Part shown: piece after piece, positions 45,044 through 54,689 of the stretch
Layout: each line of letters begins with the position of its first letter
Numbering within the stretch: the stretch's first letter is position 1
Assembly: GCA_036417435.1 (NCBI GenBank)
Contig: CM070901.1
Coordinates: 51,863,001 to 51,927,000 of the forward strand
Source of the DNA: Inia geoffrensis
Lineage: Eukaryota; Chordata; Mammalia; Artiodactyla; Iniidae
Direction: 5' to 3'
DNA length: 64,000 nt
Position numbers and translations under genes: made by a program
Notes under the pieces: generated by a model
Seen by the model: the letters and a program-made list of their open reading frames with translations, nothing else
What the model was told of the DNA's origin: nothing
Database searches by the model: none

Positions 45044-47158
45044 TTAATCCATTTTGAGCTTATTTTTTGTGTATGGTGTTAGGGAGTGACCTAAGCTCAT
45101 ACTTTTACATGTAGCTGTCCAGTTTTCCCAGCAGCACTTATTGAAGAGGCTGTCCTTTCTCCACTGTATATTCCTGCCACCATTATCAAAGATAAGGTGT
45201 CCATATGTGCGTGGGTTTCTCTCTGGGCTTTCTATTCTGTTCCATTGATCTATCGTTCTGTTTTTGTGCCAGTACCATACTGTCTTGATTACTGTAGCTT
45301 TGTAGTATAGTCTGAAGTCAGGGAGCCTGATTCCTCCAGCTCCGTTTTTTGCTCTCAAGATTGCTTTAGCTATTCGGGGTCTTTTGTGTTTCCATACAAA
45401 TTGTGAATTTTTTTGTTCTAGTTCTGTGAAAACTGCCAGTGGCAGTTTGATAGGGATTGCATTGAATCTATAGATTGCTTTGGGTAGTAGAGTCATTTTC
45501 ACAATGTTGATTCTTCCAATCCAAGAACATGGTATATCCCCCCATCTATTTGTATCGTCTTTAATTTCTTTCATCAGTGTCTTATAATTTTCTGCATACA
45601 GTTCTTTTGTCTCCCTAGGTATGTTTATTCCTAGGTATTTTATTCTTTTTGTTGCAATGGTAAATGGCAGTGTTTTCTTGATTTCACTTTCAGATTTTTC
45701 ATCACTAGTATATAGGAATGCCAGAGATTTCTGTGCATTAATTTTGTATCCTGCTACTTTACCAAATTCATTGATTAGCTCTAGTAGTTTTCTGGTAGCA
45801 TCTTTAGGATTCTCTATGTATAGTATCATGTCATCTGCAAACAGTGACAGCTTTACTTCTTCTTTTCCGATTTGGATTCCTTTTATTTCCTTTTCTTCTC
45901 TGATTGCTGTGGCTAAAACTTCCAAAACTATGTTGAATAAGAGTGGTGAGAGTGGGCAACCTTGTCTTGTTCCTGATCTTAGTGGAAATGCTTTCAGTTT
46001 TTCACCATTCAGGATGATGTTGGCTGTGGGTTTGTCATATATGGCCTTTATTATGTTGAGGAAAGGTCCCTCTATGCCTACTTTCTGGAGGGTTTTTATC
46101 ATAAATGGGTGTTGAATTTTGTCAAAAGCTTTCTCTGCATCTACAGAGATGATCATATGGTTTTTCTCCTTCAATTTGTTAACATGGTTTATCACATTGA
46201 TAGATTTTCGTATATTGAAGAATCCTTGCATTCGTGGAATAAACCCCACGTGATCATGGTGTATGATCCTTTTAATGTGCTGTTGGATTCTGTTTGCTAG
46301 TATTTTGTTGAGGATTTTGGCATCTATGTTCATCAGTGATATTGGCCTGTAGTTTTCCTCTTTGATTTCTTCAGTGATAACTTCATTATTGAGTAGTGTA
46401 TTGTTTAGCCTCCATGTGTTTGTATTTTTTACAGATCTTTTCCTGTAATAGATATCTAGTCTCGTGGCGTTGTGGTCGGAAAAGATACTTGATACAATTT
46501 CAATTTTCTTAAATTTACCAAGGCTTGATTTGTGACCCAAGATATGATCTATCCTGGAGAATGTTCCATGAGCACTTGAGAAAAATGTGTATTCTGTTGT
46601 TTTTGGATGGAGTGTTCTATAGATATCAATTAAGTCCATCTTGTTTAATGTATCATTTAAAGCTTGTGTTTCCTTATTTATTTTCATTTTGGATGATCTG
46701 TCCATTGGTGAAAGTGGGGTGTTGAAGTCCCCTACTATGAATGTATTACTGTCGATTTCCCCTTTTATGGCTGTTAGTTTTTGCCTTATGTATTGAGGTG
46801 CTCCTGTGTTAGGTGCATACATATTTACAATTGTTATATCTTCTTCTTGGATCCATCCCTTGATCATTATGTAGTGTCCTTCTTTGTCTCTTGTAATAGT
46901 CTTTATTTTAAAATCTATTTTGTCTGATATGAGAATTGCTACTCCAGCTTTCTTTTGATTTCCATTTTCATGGAATATCTTTTTCCATCCCCTTACTTTC
47001 AGTCTGTATGTGTCTCTAGGTCTGAAGTGGGTCTCTTGTAGACAGCATATATATGGGTCTTGTTTTTGTATCCATTCAGCCAATCTGTGTCTTTTGGTGG
47101 GAGCATTTAGTCCATTTACATTTAAGGTAATTATCGATATGTATGTTCCTATTCCCAT
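45044..47158 (-). pseudogene. L1 ORF2 endonuclease-reverse transcriptase with internal in-frame deletion
   Basis: A 704-codon frame from the usual ORF2 start. The endonuclease (residues 1 to about 239) keeps the catalytic set Glu42, Asp144, Asn146, Asp204 and His229, each one position earlier than in human ORF2p. The RT keeps RPISLMN (271-277), the [14 protein letters not shown] region and FADD at about 440-443. In human ORF2p FADD lies at about 700-703, so about 260 residues are missing between Glu267 and the RPISLMN motif, with the frame kept. The lost part covers the linker, the Z domain and the start of RT. The frame ends after [12 protein letters not shown] at a frameshift in an A-run. 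Even the undeleted part would not give an active enzyme. Confidence 0.9.
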
Positions 47159-47207
47159 TTTCTAAATTGTTTTGGGTTCGTTGTTATAGGTCCTTTCCTT
47201 CTCTTGT

Positions 47208-48123
47208 GTTTCTTGTCTAGAGAAGTTCCTTTAGCAGTTGTTGTAAAGCTGGTTTGGTGGTGTTGACCTCTCTCAGCTTTTGCTTGTCTGTAAAGGTTTT
47301 AATTTCTCCATCAAATCTGAATGAGATCCTTGCTGGGTAGAGTAATCGTGGTTGCAGGCTTTTCTCCTTCATCACTTTCAGTATGTCCTGCCACTCCCTT
47401 CTGGCTTGCAGAGTTTCTGCTGAGAGATCAGCTGTTAGCCTTATGGGGATTCCCTTGTGTGTTATTTGATTTTTTTTCCCTTGCTGCTTTTAATATGCTT
47501 TTTTTGTGTTTAATTTTTGACAGTTTGATTAATATGTGTCTTGGCATATTTCTCCTTGGGTTTATCCTGTATGGGACTCTCTCTGCTTCCTGGACTTGGT
47601 TAACTATTTCCTTTCCCATATTAGGGAACTTTTCAACTATAATCTCTTCAAATATTTTCTCAGTCCCTTTCTTTTTCTCTTCATCCTCTGGAACCCCTAT
47701 AATTCGAATGTTGGTGCGTTTAATGTTGTCCCAGAGGTCTCTGAGACTGTCCTCAGTTCTTTTCATTCTTTTTTCTTTATTCTGCTCTGCAGTAGTTATT
47801 TCCACTATTTTATCTTCCAGGTCACTTATCCGTTCTTCTGCCTCAGTTATTCTGCTATTGATCCCATCTAGTGTATTTTTCATTTCAGTTATTGTGTTGT
47901 TCATCTCTGTTTGTTTGTTCTTTAGTTCTTCTAGATCTTTGTTAAACATTTCTTGCATCTTCTCCATCCCTGCCTCCATTCTATTTCCGAGATTCTGGAT
48001 CATCTTTACTATCATTATTCTGAATTCTTTTTCAGGTAGACTGCCTATTACCTCTTCATTTGTTAGGTCTGGTGCATTTTTATCTTGCTCCTTCATCTGC
48101 TGTGTCTTTTTCTGTCTTCCCAT
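47208..48123 (-). pseudogene. L1 ORF1, frameshifted
   Basis: ORF1 encodes the trimeric RNA-binding chaperone of the L1 particle. The open part (47428-48123, 231 codons) starts MGRQKKTQQM, has a heptad-rich coiled coil at about residues 35-120 and an RRM-like part from about 135 (NIRIIGVPEDEE). Around residue 217 (KAAREKK) the frame shifts in an A-run (plus-strand T-run near 47471-47478) and stops. The remaining C-terminal domain is readable in another frame toward about 47208, for example around 'gtatgtcctgccactccctt'. Usual length is about 330-340 residues, so roughly 100 are lost. Confidence 0.88.
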
Positions 48124-48649
48124 TTTGCTTATCTTACTGCGTTTGGGGTCTCCTTTTTTTTTTGCAGGCTGCAGGTTCGTAGTTCCCGTTGTTTTTGATG
48201 TCTGTCTCCAGTGGCTAAGGTTGGTCTAGTGGGTTGTGTATGCTTCCTGGTGGAGGGGACTAGTGCTTGTGTTCTGGTGGATGAGGCTGGATCTTGTCTC
48301 TCTGGTGGGCAGGTCCACGTCTGGTGGTGTGTTTTGGGGTGTCTCTGGACTTATTATGATTTTAGGCAGCCTCTCTGTTAATGGGTGGGGCTGTGTTTCT
48401 GTTTTGCTAGTTGTTTGGCATAGGTTGTCCAGCACTGTAGCTTGCTGGCCGTTGAGTGAAGCTGGGTGCTGGTGTTAAGGTGGAGATCCCTGGGAGATTT
48501 TCGCCGTTTGATATTATGTGGTGCTGGGAAATCTCTTGTGGACCAGCGTCCTGAAGTTGGCTCTCCCCCCTCAGAGGTAGAGTCCTGATTCCTGGCAGGA
48601 GCAGCAAGAACCTTTCATCCACACAGCTCAGATTAGAAGGGAGAGAAAG

Positions 48650-48816
48650 GAGAGAGAATTAGTAGAAATAGGAAGATAGAAAGAAAGAAGGAAAGGAGGG
48701 AAGGAAGGAAGTAAAGGAGGAAGGAGGGAAGGAAGGAAGAAAGAAAGAAGAAGGCCAGAAGGAAAGAAAGGAGGGAGGGAGGAAGGAAGGAAGGAAGGAA
48801 GGAAGGAAAAAGGACA
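48650..48816. repeat. Polypurine GGAA/GAAA tract
   Basis: About 165 bases almost entirely purine on the plus strand, built from GGAAGGAAAG-type units, ending in a block of GGAA near 48780-48808. It lies in the L1 5'UTR; the transcript sense is pyrimidine. Confidence 0.95.
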
Positions 48817-48834
48817 GAAAGTAGATACAGTAAA

Positions 48835-49354
48835 ATAGAATGAAGTAAAGTATAATAAAGTTATTGAATTAAAACATAATTATTTAGGGGGAAAAAGGAA
48901 AAAAAAAAAAAGACGGATATAACCTTAGGACAAATGTTGAAAGCCACGCTATACAGACAAAATCTTACACTGAAGCTTACACATACACCCTCACGATAAG
49001 AGGTAAAGGGGAAAAAAATCATAAATCTTGCTTTCAAAGACCACGTCCTCCACTTGGGATGATTCGTTGTATAAAGGGGGGAAGGAAAGAAAGAAAGAGG
49101 GAAGGTAAAGTATAATAGAATTATTAAAATTAATTTTTAAGAAAAAAATTTTTTTTCTTATAGAAAAAAAAGGAAAAAAAAAAAACAATGGACGGATAGC
49201 ACCCTAGGACAAATGGTGGAAGCAAAGCTATACAGACAAGATCTCAAAGAGAAGCGTACACATACACTTTCACAAAAAGAGGAAAAAGGGGAAAAAATCA
49301 TAGATCTTGCATACGAAGTCCACCACCTCAGTTTGGGACGAGTCACTGTCTATT
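48835..49354. repeat. Two tandem copies of a ~280-bp unit in the L1 5'UTR
   Basis: Copy landmarks recur about 265-279 bp apart: 'taaagtataat' at about 48844 and 49107, 'gacggata' at 48912 and 49191, 'ctatacagacaa' at about 48950 and 49230, 'acacatacac' at about 48979 and 49258, and 'aaaaatcata' at about 49014 and 49294. The copies differ by substitutions and small gaps. Confidence 0.9.
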
Positions 49355-49842
49355 CATGTATTCCACAGAAGCAGGGTACATCAAGTTGATTGTGGAGCTT
49401 TAATCCGCGGCTTCTGAGGCTGCTGGGAGAGATTTCCCTTTCACTTCTTTGTTCTCACAGCTCCCAGGGGCTCAGCTTTGGATTTGGCCCTGCCTCTGCG
49501 TGTAGGTCGCTGGAGGGCGTCTGTTTTTCACTCAGACAGGACAGGGTTAAAGGAGCCTCTGACTCGGGGGCTCTGGCGCACACAGGCCGAGGGGAGAGAG
49601 GGGCACGGCGTGCGGGGCGGGCCTGCGGCGGCAGAGGCCGGCGTGATGCTGCACCAGCCTGAGGCCCGCCGTGTGTTCTCCCTGGGCAGATGTCACTGGA
49701 TCCCGGGAACCTGGCAGTGGCGGGCTGCGCAGGCTCCCCGGAAGAGGGGTGTGGATATTGACCTGTGCTCGTACACAGGCCCCTTGGTGGTGGCAGTAGC
49801 AGCCTTAGCGTCTCCCGCCCGTTTCTGGGTTCCGCGCTTTTA

Positions 49843-49956
49843 GCCGCGGCTCGCGCCAGTCTCTGGGGACCACACTTTCCGCCAAGGCTCGTGCCGGTCT
49901 CTGGGGTCTGTGTTTTCAGCCGCGGCTCGCGCTGGTCTCTGGAGTTCGTTAAAGCA
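49843..49956. repeat. Three 38-bp tandem units in the L1 5'UTR
   Basis: Units start at 49843, 49881 and 49919 with 'gccgcggctcgcgcc', 'gccaaggctcgtgcc' and 'gccgcggctcgcgct', each followed by 'gtctctgg'. A degenerate fourth unit may precede them at about 49808. Each holds several CpGs. Confidence 0.92.
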
Positions 49957-51364
49957 GCGCTCTTAAACCCCCTCTCCTCGCGCATCAGGAAACAAAGCGG
50001 GAAGGAAAAGTCTCTTGCCTCTTTGGCAGGTGCAGACTTTTCCCCGGACTCCCTCCCGGCTAGCCGTGGTGCACTACCCGCTTCAGGCTATGTTCAAGCC
50101 GCCAACCCCAGTCCTTTCCCTGCGCCCCGTCTGAAACAGAAACCCGAGCCTTAGCTCGCAGCTCCGCCCGCCCCGGCGGGTGAGCCGACAAGCCTCTCGG
50201 GCTGGTGAGTGCCGGTCGGCACCGATCCTCTATGCGGGAATCTCTCCGCTTTCACCTCCGCACCCCTGTTGCTGTGCTCTCCTCTGCGGCTCCGAAGCTC
50301 CCTCCTCCGCCTCCCGCAGTCTCTGCCCGTGAAGGGGCTTCCTAGTGTGTGGAGACTTTTCCTCCTTCACAGCTCCTTCCCACTGGTGCAGGTGCCGTAA
50401 TTTTCTTTTTCGTTAGTGACTTTGTCTAGTTTTGGTATCAGGGTAATGGACACCTTATAGAATGAATTTGGGAGTGTTCCTTCCTCTTCAGTTTTTTTGA
50501 ATATTTTGAGAAGGTTAGTTATTAGCTCTTATTTATGTTTGGCAGAATTCCCCTGTGAAGTTCTTGGTCCTGGGCTTTTGTTTTGCTGAGTGTTTTTTTG
50601 TTTGTTTGTTTGTTTGTTTTACAAATTCATTTTCAGTAGTAGTGATAAGTCTGTTCAGATTGTCTGTTTCTCCCTGATTCTTGGCAGAAGTTTGTCCATT
50701 TCTTCTAGCGTGTCCAATTAGTGGCATATAGCTGTTTGTAGTCATCTCTCTTAATTGTTTGTATCCCTGTGGTATTATTTTTAAATTTACCTCTTTTATT
50801 TCTTATTTTGCTTATTTGGGTCTTCTCTCTCTCTCTCTTTTTTTTTTCTTGATGAGCCTGGCTAAAGTCATATCAATTTTGTTTATCTTTTCAAAAAAAA
50901 AAACAGCTATTGGTTTCACTGATATTTTCTGTTGGCTTTTTTTTTTTGGTCTCTATTTTATTTTTCTCTCTGATTTCTATTCTCCTTTCTGCTGACTTTC
51001 AGCTTTGTTCTTTTTCTAATTCCTTTAGTTGGTAGGCTACATTGCTTATCTGGCATTTTTCTTTTTTCGTTGACATACCCTGTATCTTAAGTATCTTAGA
51101 ACTGCTTTTGCTGCATCCCACATATTTTGGAAAGTTGTATTTTTATTTTCATTTGTCTTATGTTAGTTTCTGACTTCTTTGATTTCTTCATTGACCCATT
51201 GGCTTTTTAGTAGCCTGTTGTTTAGTCTCCATTTGTTTGTGTTTTCCCATTTTTCTTCCTGTAACTGATTTCTAGTTTCATATTGTTGTAGTCAGACAAA
51301 ATGCTTGATATAATTTGTATCCTCTGAAATTTCTTGAGACTTGCTTTGTGGCCTAAGACATGAT

Positions 51365-51682
51365 CTATTCTGGAGCATGTTCCATGTGTTCTTCAAAAGA
51401 ATGTGTGTTCTGCTGTTTTGGATGAAATGTCTTGTAGTTATCTATTAAGTCCAACTGATCTAATGTGTCATTTAAGGCCTCCGATGCCGTATCGATTTTC
51501 TGTCTGGATGATCTGTCCACTGATATAAATGAGGTGTTAAAGTCCCCTACTATTACTGTATTATTGTCAATTTCTCCCTTTATGTCTGTTAATATTTGCT
51601 TTCTATATTTAGGTTCTCCTATATTTGGTGCATATATGTTAACAAGTGTTATACCCTCTTCTTGTATTGATCCCTTTATCAT
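51365..51682 (-). pseudogene. Old L1 ORF2 endonuclease remnant
   Basis: A 105-codon open piece aligning by eye with the middle of the endonuclease domain of the young copy (IKGSIQEEGITLVNIYAPN and IVGDFNTSF regions). It lacks both domain ends and several conserved residues. Not functional. Confidence 0.85.
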
Positions 51683-52119
51683 TATATAATACTCTTCTTT
51701 GTCTTTTGTTATAGACTGTAAAGTCTATTTTGTCTGATAATGAGTATTGCTACCCACACTTTCTTGTCATTTCCATTTGATTAAACATCCTTTCCAATCT
51801 CCTCACTTTCAGTCTGTGTGTGTCTTTAGCTCTTCAATGAGTCTCTTTTAAGCAGCATATAGATGGGTCTTGTTTTTATAATCCAGTCAGCAACTCTGTG
51901 TCTTTTGATTGGAGCATTTAGTCCGTTGATATTTAAAGTGATTGTTGATAGGTATGTACTTACTGTGATTTTAGTACTTGTTTTCTGGTTGTTTTTGTAG
52001 TTCTCTGTTCTTTTTAGTTTCTTCCCTTGTGGTTTGATGTTTTTCTTTATTGGTATGCTTGGGCTACTTTCTTTCTATTTTTTGTATAACTATTATACGT
52101 TTTTGATTTGTGGTTACTA

Positions 52120-52740
52120 TGGGGTTCATATTTGTTGACCTATAACTATATCTACTTGCTTTAAACTGGTAGTCATTTAATTTCAAACACATTCTAAAAG
52201 GTCTATCTATTTTTACTTACCTTCCCCATGTTTTGTGTTTTTGACATTGTATTTTACATCCTCACTTTAACCCCTTCTCTGTTGATTGTAGTTATAGTTG
52301 ATTTTACCATTCTTTTTGTCTTTTAATCTTCCAGTTTCCAGTTTTTTTTCAGTGAGGATTGTTTTTGATGTGTTCATGGGGGGAGGTAAGTTCCACATTC
52401 TTTTACATTGACATCTTGATCTCCTTCCTTCCTTTGATGACTTTTTTTTAGTGTTGTGTTTGTATTTCTTTCTCTTTGTGTGCATGTGTGTGTGTGTGTC
52501 TTATTGATTTTTGGTTTGTTACTACCATGATGCTCTTATATAACAACCTATGAATATAACAGTCTATTTTAAGTTAATAGTCACTTAAGTTTGAGCACAT
52601 TCTAAGAGCACTACATTTTTACTCCCTTCCAGGTTTAACGTATTTGATGTCATATTTTACAACTTTTATTTTGTTTTTCCTTATCTAATTATTGTAGATA
52701 TAGATGATTTTTTTTTTTGTCTTTTAACCTTCATACTAGC
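52120..52740. repeat. Diverged ~400-bp tandem duplication in the old L1 inter-ORF region
   Basis: Landmarks recur about 400-408 bp apart: 'cacattctaaaag' (52188) and 'cacattctaagag' (52596), then 'catgttttgtgtttttgaca' against 'gtttaacgtatttgatgtca', then 'gtcttttaatcttcc' (about 52318) and 'gtcttttaaccttca' (about 52719). The copies are strongly diverged, so the duplication is old. Confidence 0.65.
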
Positions 52741-53111
52741 TATATATGTGGCTAACTCACTACCTTTATTATATGTTAGCCTTTAGCAGTGAAATTTTTT
52801 TTCTTTCACAATTTTTGTATTTCTAGTTATGGCCTTTTCTGTTTAAAGAAGTCCCTTTAACATTTCTTGTAAGGTTGTTTAGTGGTGATGAACTCCTTTA
52901 GCTTTTGCTTGTCTGAGAAACTATCTCTTTTTCAATTTTGAATGATAATCTTTCTGGATAGAGTATTCTTGGTTGTGACATTTTCCCCCCAGCACCTTGA
53001 ATATGCTGTGCTACTTCCTCCTGTCCATGTAAAGTTTCTGCTGAAAAGTCAGCTGGGAGTCTTTTGAGGGCTCCCCTATATGGATCTAGTTTTTTGTTGT
53101 TGTTGTTGCTT

Positions 53112-53526
53112 TTAAGATTTTCTCTTTAACGTTTGACATTTTAACCATAACGTGTATTGTCTCTTTGGGTTCATCTTGCTTGGGTCTTTCTGTGCTTCCT
53201 GAACTTGGATACCTGCTTCATTCCACAGGTTAAGGAAGTTTTCAGCCATTATTTCTTCAGATAGGTTTTCTGCCCCTTTATCTCTCCCTTCTCCTTCTGG
53301 AACCCCTATAATGTGAATGTTACTATGCTTGATGTTGTCTCTGAGGATCCTCATTTTTTCTTCTTTCTTTTTGCTGTTCTGATTGGATTATTTCCACTAT
53401 CCTCTCTTCCAGGTCACTGATTTGTTCTTCTGCAACCTCTAATCTGCTGTTTATTTCCTCTAGTGTATTTTTGATTTCAGTTATTGTATTCCTCAGCTCT
53501 GATATTTTTCTATCTCTTTGTTTCAT
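53112..53526 (-). pseudogene. Old L1 ORF1 remnant
   Basis: Two overlapping minus-strand frames. The first carries the coiled coil (ELRNTITEIKNTLEEINSRL); the second carries the RRM start (NIHIIGVPEGEG). Their order and a frame change near 53340 show one ORF1 broken by an indel. Confidence 0.85.
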
Positions 53527-54689
53527 TTCTCACTATATTCCTCCATTCTTCTGAGTTAGGTGAGTATTTTTATGAACATTGCTTTGAACTATTTATCTGG
53601 TAGATTTCTTATCTCTGTTTCATTTAGTTATTTTTCAGAGCTTTGGTCTTGTTCTTTTACTTTGAACATATTCCTTTGTCTCCTCATTTTGCCAAAAATC
53701 TCTGTGTTATGTCTATGTATTAGGTAGATCAGCTACATTTCATGGTCTTGTAGGAGTGGCTTTATGTAGAAGGTATCCTGTGGGTCTCAGTAGTGTGGTC
53801 CCCATTGGCTGCCAGAGCCAGGTATTCCAGAAGTGTCCACTGTGTGGGCTGCCCCCCTGTGTGGCTGAGCTGCAGTTGCTGCTGGCATGCTAATGTGTAG
53901 GTGTGAACCTTGTACTGTTGGCTGTAAGGGCTGGTTCTGACTGTTGTGTGTGCTCTGGTGTGCTAGTTCAGCCATTGGGCAGGAGCTGCTTTGGAGGGAC
54001 TCTGATGCCAGCCAAGGGCACCTGTCTGCTAGTAAGGTAGATGGGGAGAATAAAAACTGGCATCTGCCAGTGCTGGGCCGGGTAGGTAGAAGATGAGCAA
54101 AAATAACTTGTACCCACCAATGCCTATGTACCTGAAGAAAGTTCCAACAGATCCCTGCCCCTCCAGCACATGCCCTAAAATTAGTCATTTAATTTTCTTC
54201 ACTTATGACCCAGGCATTTTTCAAACTGCTGCCTCTGTGCTGAGACTTGAAGTGAGTGACTTTTTGTATGTTCCCTTTAAGAGAAGAGCTGCAGTTTCCT
54301 ACAGCTCTCTCCCAGACATAAGCCCAGCTGGTGTTCAAAGCCAGATGTTATGGGGGCTTGTCTTCCCAGGGCAGGTCCCCTGGGCTGGGGAGCCTGATGT
54401 TTGGTTTGGACCCTTTGCTCCTCAGAGAAGACCTTTGTGGCTGTGATACTTCTCCTACTTATAGATTGATGAGCTGGGGGGTATGAATCCCAACCAGATT
54501 GCCTCTACCCTCCTATCTGTTTCAATGTGGATTTTTCTTTTTATTCTTAGATGTGAAAATCTTTTCTTCTAGTCTTTAGGTCATTCTCAGAGATAGTTGT
54601 TCCATGTGTAGTAGTTTTGGTGTGTCCATAGGAAAAGATGAACCCAGTATCTTTCTACTCTGCCCCCTTGTCCTCCTCCTCAAGATATT

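Larger units (their letters stand above)
43748..50393 (-). mobile_element. Young, nearly full-length L1 retrotransposon, defective
   Basis: A minus-strand L1 of about 6.6 kb: poly-A complement at 43748-43758, 3'UTR to about 44174, ORF2 about 44175-47158, ORF1 about 47208-48123, and a long 5'UTR to about 50393. Lesions visible: a frameshift in ORF1, an in-frame internal deletion in ORF2, a frameshift near 45.05 kb and an early stop near the ORF2 C-terminus. It sits inside the older L1, next to the CHR SINE. I find no target duplication. The better-preserved frames and CpG content show it is much younger than its host element. Confidence 0.92.
48124..50393 (-). promoter_or_regulatory. L1 5'UTR with CpG-rich promoter
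   Basis: About 2.2 kb upstream of ORF1 (minus sense). The distal 0.8 kb (49560-50330) is G+C- and CpG-rich, as expected for an L1 internal RNA polymerase II promoter. The middle part holds two copies of a roughly 280-bp unit and a long GGAA-type tract (plus strand). Three 38-bp units lie at 49843-49956. Open frames here on both strands (for example 49455-49985 minus and 49478-49843 plus) reflect base composition, not genes. Confidence 0.8.
50394..54680 (-). mobile_element. Old full-length L1, right segment: ORF2 5' half, ORF1 and 5'UTR
   Basis: Continuation of the old L1 begun at 41260. ORF2 resumes at 'gccgtaattttcttttt' and runs to about 51960. The frame at 51365-51682 reads endonuclease residues (VNIYAPN, GDFNTS). 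An unusually long inter-ORF region follows (51960-52860). ORF1 remnants lie at 53112-53354 (NIHIIGVPEGEG) and 53323-53526 (coiled coil) in two frames. The 5'UTR extends to about 54680. Compared with the young L1, about 255 bp of ORF2 is missing at the insertion point. All coding parts are dead. Confidence 0.82.

Noticed and set aside
45621..46115. 164-codon plus-strand open frame
   Set aside because: Antisense of the L1 RT region; no independent coding evidence.
47321..48229. 302-codon plus-strand open frame
   Set aside because: It is the antisense of L1 ORF1 and the start of the 5'UTR. Its hydrophobic Ser/Phe/Leu-rich translation comes from reading the complement of a Lys/Glu-rich coiled coil.
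49843..49956. CRISPR-like regularly spaced repeats
   Set aside because: The 38-bp units are directly tandem with no unique spacers, and they lie in a mammalian L1 5'UTR.
49455..49985. 176-codon minus-strand frame and overlapping plus-strand frames in the G+C-rich zone
   Set aside because: They fall in the CpG-rich L1 5'UTR, where stop codons are rare by composition; frames overlap on both strands and match no protein family.
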